Source: Verrucomicrobiota bacterium (lineage in GTDB: Bacteria; Verrucomicrobiota; Verrucomicrobiia; Verrucomicrobiales; Akkermansiaceae). Taken from it: a DNA stretch of 8,789 nucleotides. The DNA lies in contig VFJU01000382.1 of the NCBI GenBank assembly GCA_009885905.1, positions 1 through 8,789 on the forward strand. The letters are read 5' to 3'. Shown here piece after piece: positions 7,111 through 8,789 of this stretch. The position numbers and the translations under genes were made by a program. Each line of letters begins with the position of its first letter. The stretch's first letter is position 1. The notes under the pieces are model-generated. The model was given only the letters and a program-made list of their open reading frames with translations, was not told the origin of the DNA and made no database searches.

Positions 7111-7305
7111 TCAGCCAACGACGTCGCGCATCTCGCCTTCCCGGTGGAGATCGGCGCGGAGTGCCACTTCATTTTTACGAAACTGAGGATCCCAGGGGGT
7201 AAAGCGCATTGGCAGTCCTGAAGTGGGGCGCGGAGTGGCACGCCAAATCAAATGCTGGTCGTCCATATTCAGGAACTCGGGCCATGGCGGGAGGCTTGGT
7301 TCCAT
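7111..7305 (-). CDS. Doubtful small ORF downstream of the capsid gene
   Basis: This 64-codon minus-strand frame from ATG 7305 encodes a hydrophilic peptide with many Pro, Arg and Trp residues (ending REGEMRDVVG). I do not recognise it. Its composition is more protein-like than that of the other frames in the gap, and it is co-oriented with the phage-like genes. Against it, there is no Shine-Dalgarno, it begins 129 bp after the capsid stop beyond a possible terminator, and it contains both copies of the short direct repeat. A nearby minus-strand ATG at 7332 opens only 20 codons in another frame before a stop, so this could also be a frameshifted remnant. Confidence 0.25.
   Translation of the reverse strand: MEPSLPPWPEFLNMDDQHLIWRATPRPTSGLPMRFTPWDPQFRKNEVALRADLHREGEMRDVVG
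7153..7167. repeat. 15-bp direct repeat, copy 1
   Basis: GGCGCGGAGTGCCAC recurs as GGCGCGGAGTGGCAC at 7227-7241, identical at 14 of 15 positions with a 74-bp offset. The downstream CCACTTCA (7164-7171 region) is also inverted as TGAAGTGG just before copy 2. It could be a binding site or chance in a G+C-rich stretch. Confidence 0.35.
7227..7241. repeat. 15-bp direct repeat, copy 2
   Basis: This is the second copy of the repeat at 7153-7167 with one substitution (C to G). Both copies lie in the gap at the presumed prophage edge. Confidence 0.35.
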
Positions 7306-7369
7306 CGAATTTTGATTCGATCAGTCGCCATAGGTCGAACCGGACTTGATTTATGACGCTGATTTCAAC

Positions 7370-7400
7370 AAAAACACCTCCTCCAGTTTCACGGAGAGGG
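7370..7400 (-). terminator. Possible Rho-independent terminator of the capsid transcript
   Basis: Read on the minus strand, CCCTCTCC (7400-7393) can pair with GGAGGAGG (7384-7377) around an 8-nt loop, with one wobble and one mismatch. After two bases comes a run of five T (7374-7370). It begins about 35 bp past the capsid stop, a sensible place for a terminator. The same GGAGGAGG could instead act as a Shine-Dalgarno sequence, but no frame of useful length starts at a proper distance from it. Confidence 0.4.
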
Positions 7401-7434
7401 CGTTTCCCACGATCCACATCCGCAGAAGAATGGC

Positions 7435-8331
7435 TCAGGGTTTGACGATGCGCTTGAGGCCGTCGGTCTTGGCAGCCGCGAAGCCGTAGAGGCATTCCAA
7501 GGTGACGAAGATTTTGTTGGAGCGGGTGTCGGTGAAGCGGAGGTAGCCGAAGGTCATGCCCGTGACTGGATCGGTGACGGCACCGGCTTGTTGGTAGTCG
7601 GCGACCGGCTGGAGATAGCGCATGGCCACGGCGACGGCGCTGGAGTGGGCGGCGAATCCCACGAGCTTTTCAGCGTGATCCGACGGGATGAGGGTCGTTT
7701 CGTGCAGGCTGAATCCGGCAATCCGCTTGACCATGCCTTCGGTGACGGCCGGGGCGTTGAGGTTCAGGTTGAAACTCTTGGCCACCACGTCGTCGGCGAG
7801 CATGTTGGTATAGTAGCCGGAATCGAGCACCAGCGAGCGTGGGTTCGGCGGCATCTTGGCATTGCCGCAGGCTTCGCGCAGGCCTAGCACCTTCTTGTAA
7901 TCGAAGGCGGTGGGAGCTAGGGCAGCGATACCGGGAGCTCCGAAGTTCGCAGCGGTGATGCAGCTAAAGATGTCCACCAACACGTCTTGGGCGAGTTGCT
8001 GGGCGGCTGCCTCCACCAGGGTTTCTAGCACGTTGAGAGAGACCTCGGCGGATTCCTTGGCGGTGACGTGGACGGTCTTGTATTTGTGACGGCTGAGCGT
8101 GACGGGAACCACCGTGACCGTGGCATCTGCATTGGCCGAATAGTCGCCGGTGAAGTCGCTCGACACGCTGGGCGCACCAACGAGTGGGACGCGGATGGTG
8201 TCGAGTTTCTCAGCGGGCAGCGGGCTGAAGTCGGTGGAGAATGCCGTGACCGGCAGGAGGTTCGACATGAAGGGCATAAGCGCACGTTGCGCCACCTTGA
8301 TGTCTTTGACGTTGGTGAGTGTGTTTGGCAT
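7435..8331 (-). CDS. Probable phage major capsid protein (HK97-fold type)
   Basis: This 298-residue protein has the general plan of a tailed-phage coat protein. The N-terminal part (1-60) could correspond to an N-arm and E-loop region (NLLPVTAFSTDFSPL, then KLDTIRVPLVGAP). A beta-rich stretch at 65-92 (TVTVVPVTLSRHKYK) leads into ESAEVSLNVLETLVEAAAQQLAQDV at 93-117, which resembles the coat-protein spine helix. VLDSGYYTNMLAD at 168-180, GFSLHETTLIP at 206-216 and the C-terminal beta strands with FGYLRFTDTRSNKIFVTLE fit a capsid core. This pattern recalls P22-like and related coat proteins that assemble into the procapsid shell, but the match is by general resemblance. An encapsulin is the main alternative; the coiled-coil gene just upstream favours phage. 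The start at 8331 is 9 bp after the upstream gene's stop, without a clear Shine-Dalgarno. No adaptor or tail genes are visible. Confidence 0.7.
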   Translation of the reverse strand: MPNTLTNVKDIKVAQRALMPFMSNLLPVTAFSTDFSPLPAEKLDTIRVPLVGAPSVSSDFTGDYSANADATVTVVPVTLSRHKYKTVHVTAKESAEVSLNVLETLVEAAAQQLAQDVLVDIFSCITAANFGAPGIAALAPTAFDYKKVLGLREACGNAKMPPNPRSLVLDSGYYTNMLADDVVAKSFNLNLNAPAVTEGMVKRIAGFSLHETTLIPSDHAEKLVGFAAHSSAVAVAMRYLQPVADYQQAGAVTDPVTGMTFGYLRFTDTRSNKIFVTLECLYGFAAAKTDGLKRIVKP

Positions 8332-8340
8332 GGCGAATTA

Positions 8341-8789
8341 TTAGGCTTGGTGTTTGAGAATGAGGGCTTGTTGGTCGGGGGTGAGCTTGCGCCAGCAGAC
8401 GGTCTGCTCGGCGGGATCGGTGATGGCGGCAAAGCGCGAGTGGAGATCGGCAGCTTGGTTGGTGTCACCGGCTGGGGTGATGCGGGCGGGCATCGTGGTG
8501 CCGGTGCTGGCAACGACGCGGGCGACTTCGAGTTGCAGCTTGCGGTCGAAATCCGTTTGGGACGCCTCCAGCTCGGTGATCTGGGATTGCAGAGTGGCGA
8601 CTTGGCCGGTTGCGGCATCTCGTTGCGCGATCAGGTTGGCGGATTGGATTTTTGCCTCGTCGCACTCTGCTTTGAGCGTATCGATTTCAGCGGCAAGTAG
8701 CTCTACTTCACCGCGCAGCGATTCGACGTGGGTCGATGCCTCGTTGAGCAGTTCGGTTTGGGCTTGGTGGTCCCGCGTGAGGTCATCGA
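8341..8789 (-). CDS. Partial coiled-coil phage protein, candidate scaffolding protein
   Basis: The frame is open from the window edge to a TAA at 8343-8341, immediately followed by a second TAA, giving 148 visible C-terminal residues. The only in-frame Met is visible residue 99, so the true start lies outside. Residues about 11-88 show a strong coiled-coil pattern with heptad-spaced Leu/Ile/Val and many Glu, Lys and Gln (for example VESLRGEVELLAAEIDTLK and VATLQSQITELEASQ). A flexible Thr/Pro/Ala linker follows, then a helical tail from about 107 with ADLHSRFAAITDPAEQ and WRKLTPDQQALILKHQA. It lies 9 bp upstream of the capsid gene on the same strand, the usual position of a scaffolding or capsid-assembly protein in tailed phages. 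There is no sequence motif that proves this, so the function rests on coiled-coil content and gene order. A tail or minor head protein is possible. Confidence 0.65.
   Translation of the reverse strand, partial: DDLTRDHQAQTELLNEASTHVESLRGEVELLAAEIDTLKAECDEAKIQSANLIAQRDAATGQVATLQSQITELEASQTDFDRKLQLEVARVVASTGTTMPARITPAGDTNQAADLHSRFAAITDPAEQTVCWRKLTPDQQALILKHQA

Larger units (their letters stand above)
7063..7434. other. Intergenic gap between convergent genes, probable prophage edge
   Basis: This 372-bp gap separates the plus-strand membrane protein gene from the minus-strand capsid gene. It contains a possible terminator for the capsid transcript (7370-7400), a 15-bp direct repeat (7153-7167 and 7227-7241) and a doubtful minus-strand small ORF (7111-7305). 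No tRNA gene, integrase or clear attachment core is visible. I see no strong terminator hairpin for the plus-strand operon immediately after 7062. Confidence 0.5.

Noticed and set aside
8068..8700. Plus-strand 210-codon open frame opposite the capsid and coiled-coil genes
   Set aside because: It spans two well-supported minus-strand genes and their junction, and is Gly/Asp/Arg-rich without motifs.
1..8789. CRISPR array, insertion sequence or rRNA
   Set aside because: No regularly spaced identical repeats, no transposase frame with flanking terminal repeats, and no rRNA-like sequence was seen on either strand.

Overview
The window looks like chromosomal DNA of a Verrucomicrobiota-type (or related PVC-group) bacterium. 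This is an inference from a secreted sulfatase and glycoside hydrolase in a carbohydrate locus, a remnant of the FTLIELLV prepilin leader that is abundant in that phylum, weak or absent Shine-Dalgarno sequences, and moderately high G+C in the genes. No marker gene fixes the taxonomy.

Positions 1-1142 hold no convincing intact gene. The stretch is patchy in composition and carries decayed material: two diverged copies of a 69-bp repeat (170-238 and 781-849), a 72-nt imperfect inverted repeat (481-552), and the first codons of a type IV pilin/pseudopilin-like gene that is frameshifted at a tetranucleotide run and cut off right after its conserved leader (602-678).

Positions 1143-5648 form a plus-strand carbohydrate-use cluster. 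It encodes a secreted glucoamylase-like protein resembling GH144 endo-beta-1,2-glucanases, a secreted type I (formylglycine) sulfatase 31 bp downstream, and a GPH-family (MelB-like) sugar:cation symporter whose start codon overlaps the sulfatase stop codon by one base. A reasonable model is that the exported enzymes desulfate and cleave a sulfated or sulfate-associated glucan, and the symporter imports the released sugars. The symporter has an extra segment of about 120 residues between its last two membrane helices, predicted to lie on the periplasmic side. A fourth plus-strand gene (5677-7062) follows after 28 bp and encodes a membrane protein I do not recognise.

Positions 7063-7434 separate this block from convergent minus-strand phage-like genes: a probable HK97-fold major capsid protein (7435-8331) and, upstream of it, a protein rich in coiled coil that runs off the window edge (8341-8789) and sits where a scaffolding protein is expected. 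The left end of a prophage or prophage remnant therefore probably lies in or near 7063-7434. That gap also holds a possible terminator for the capsid transcript, a short direct repeat and a doubtful small ORF.
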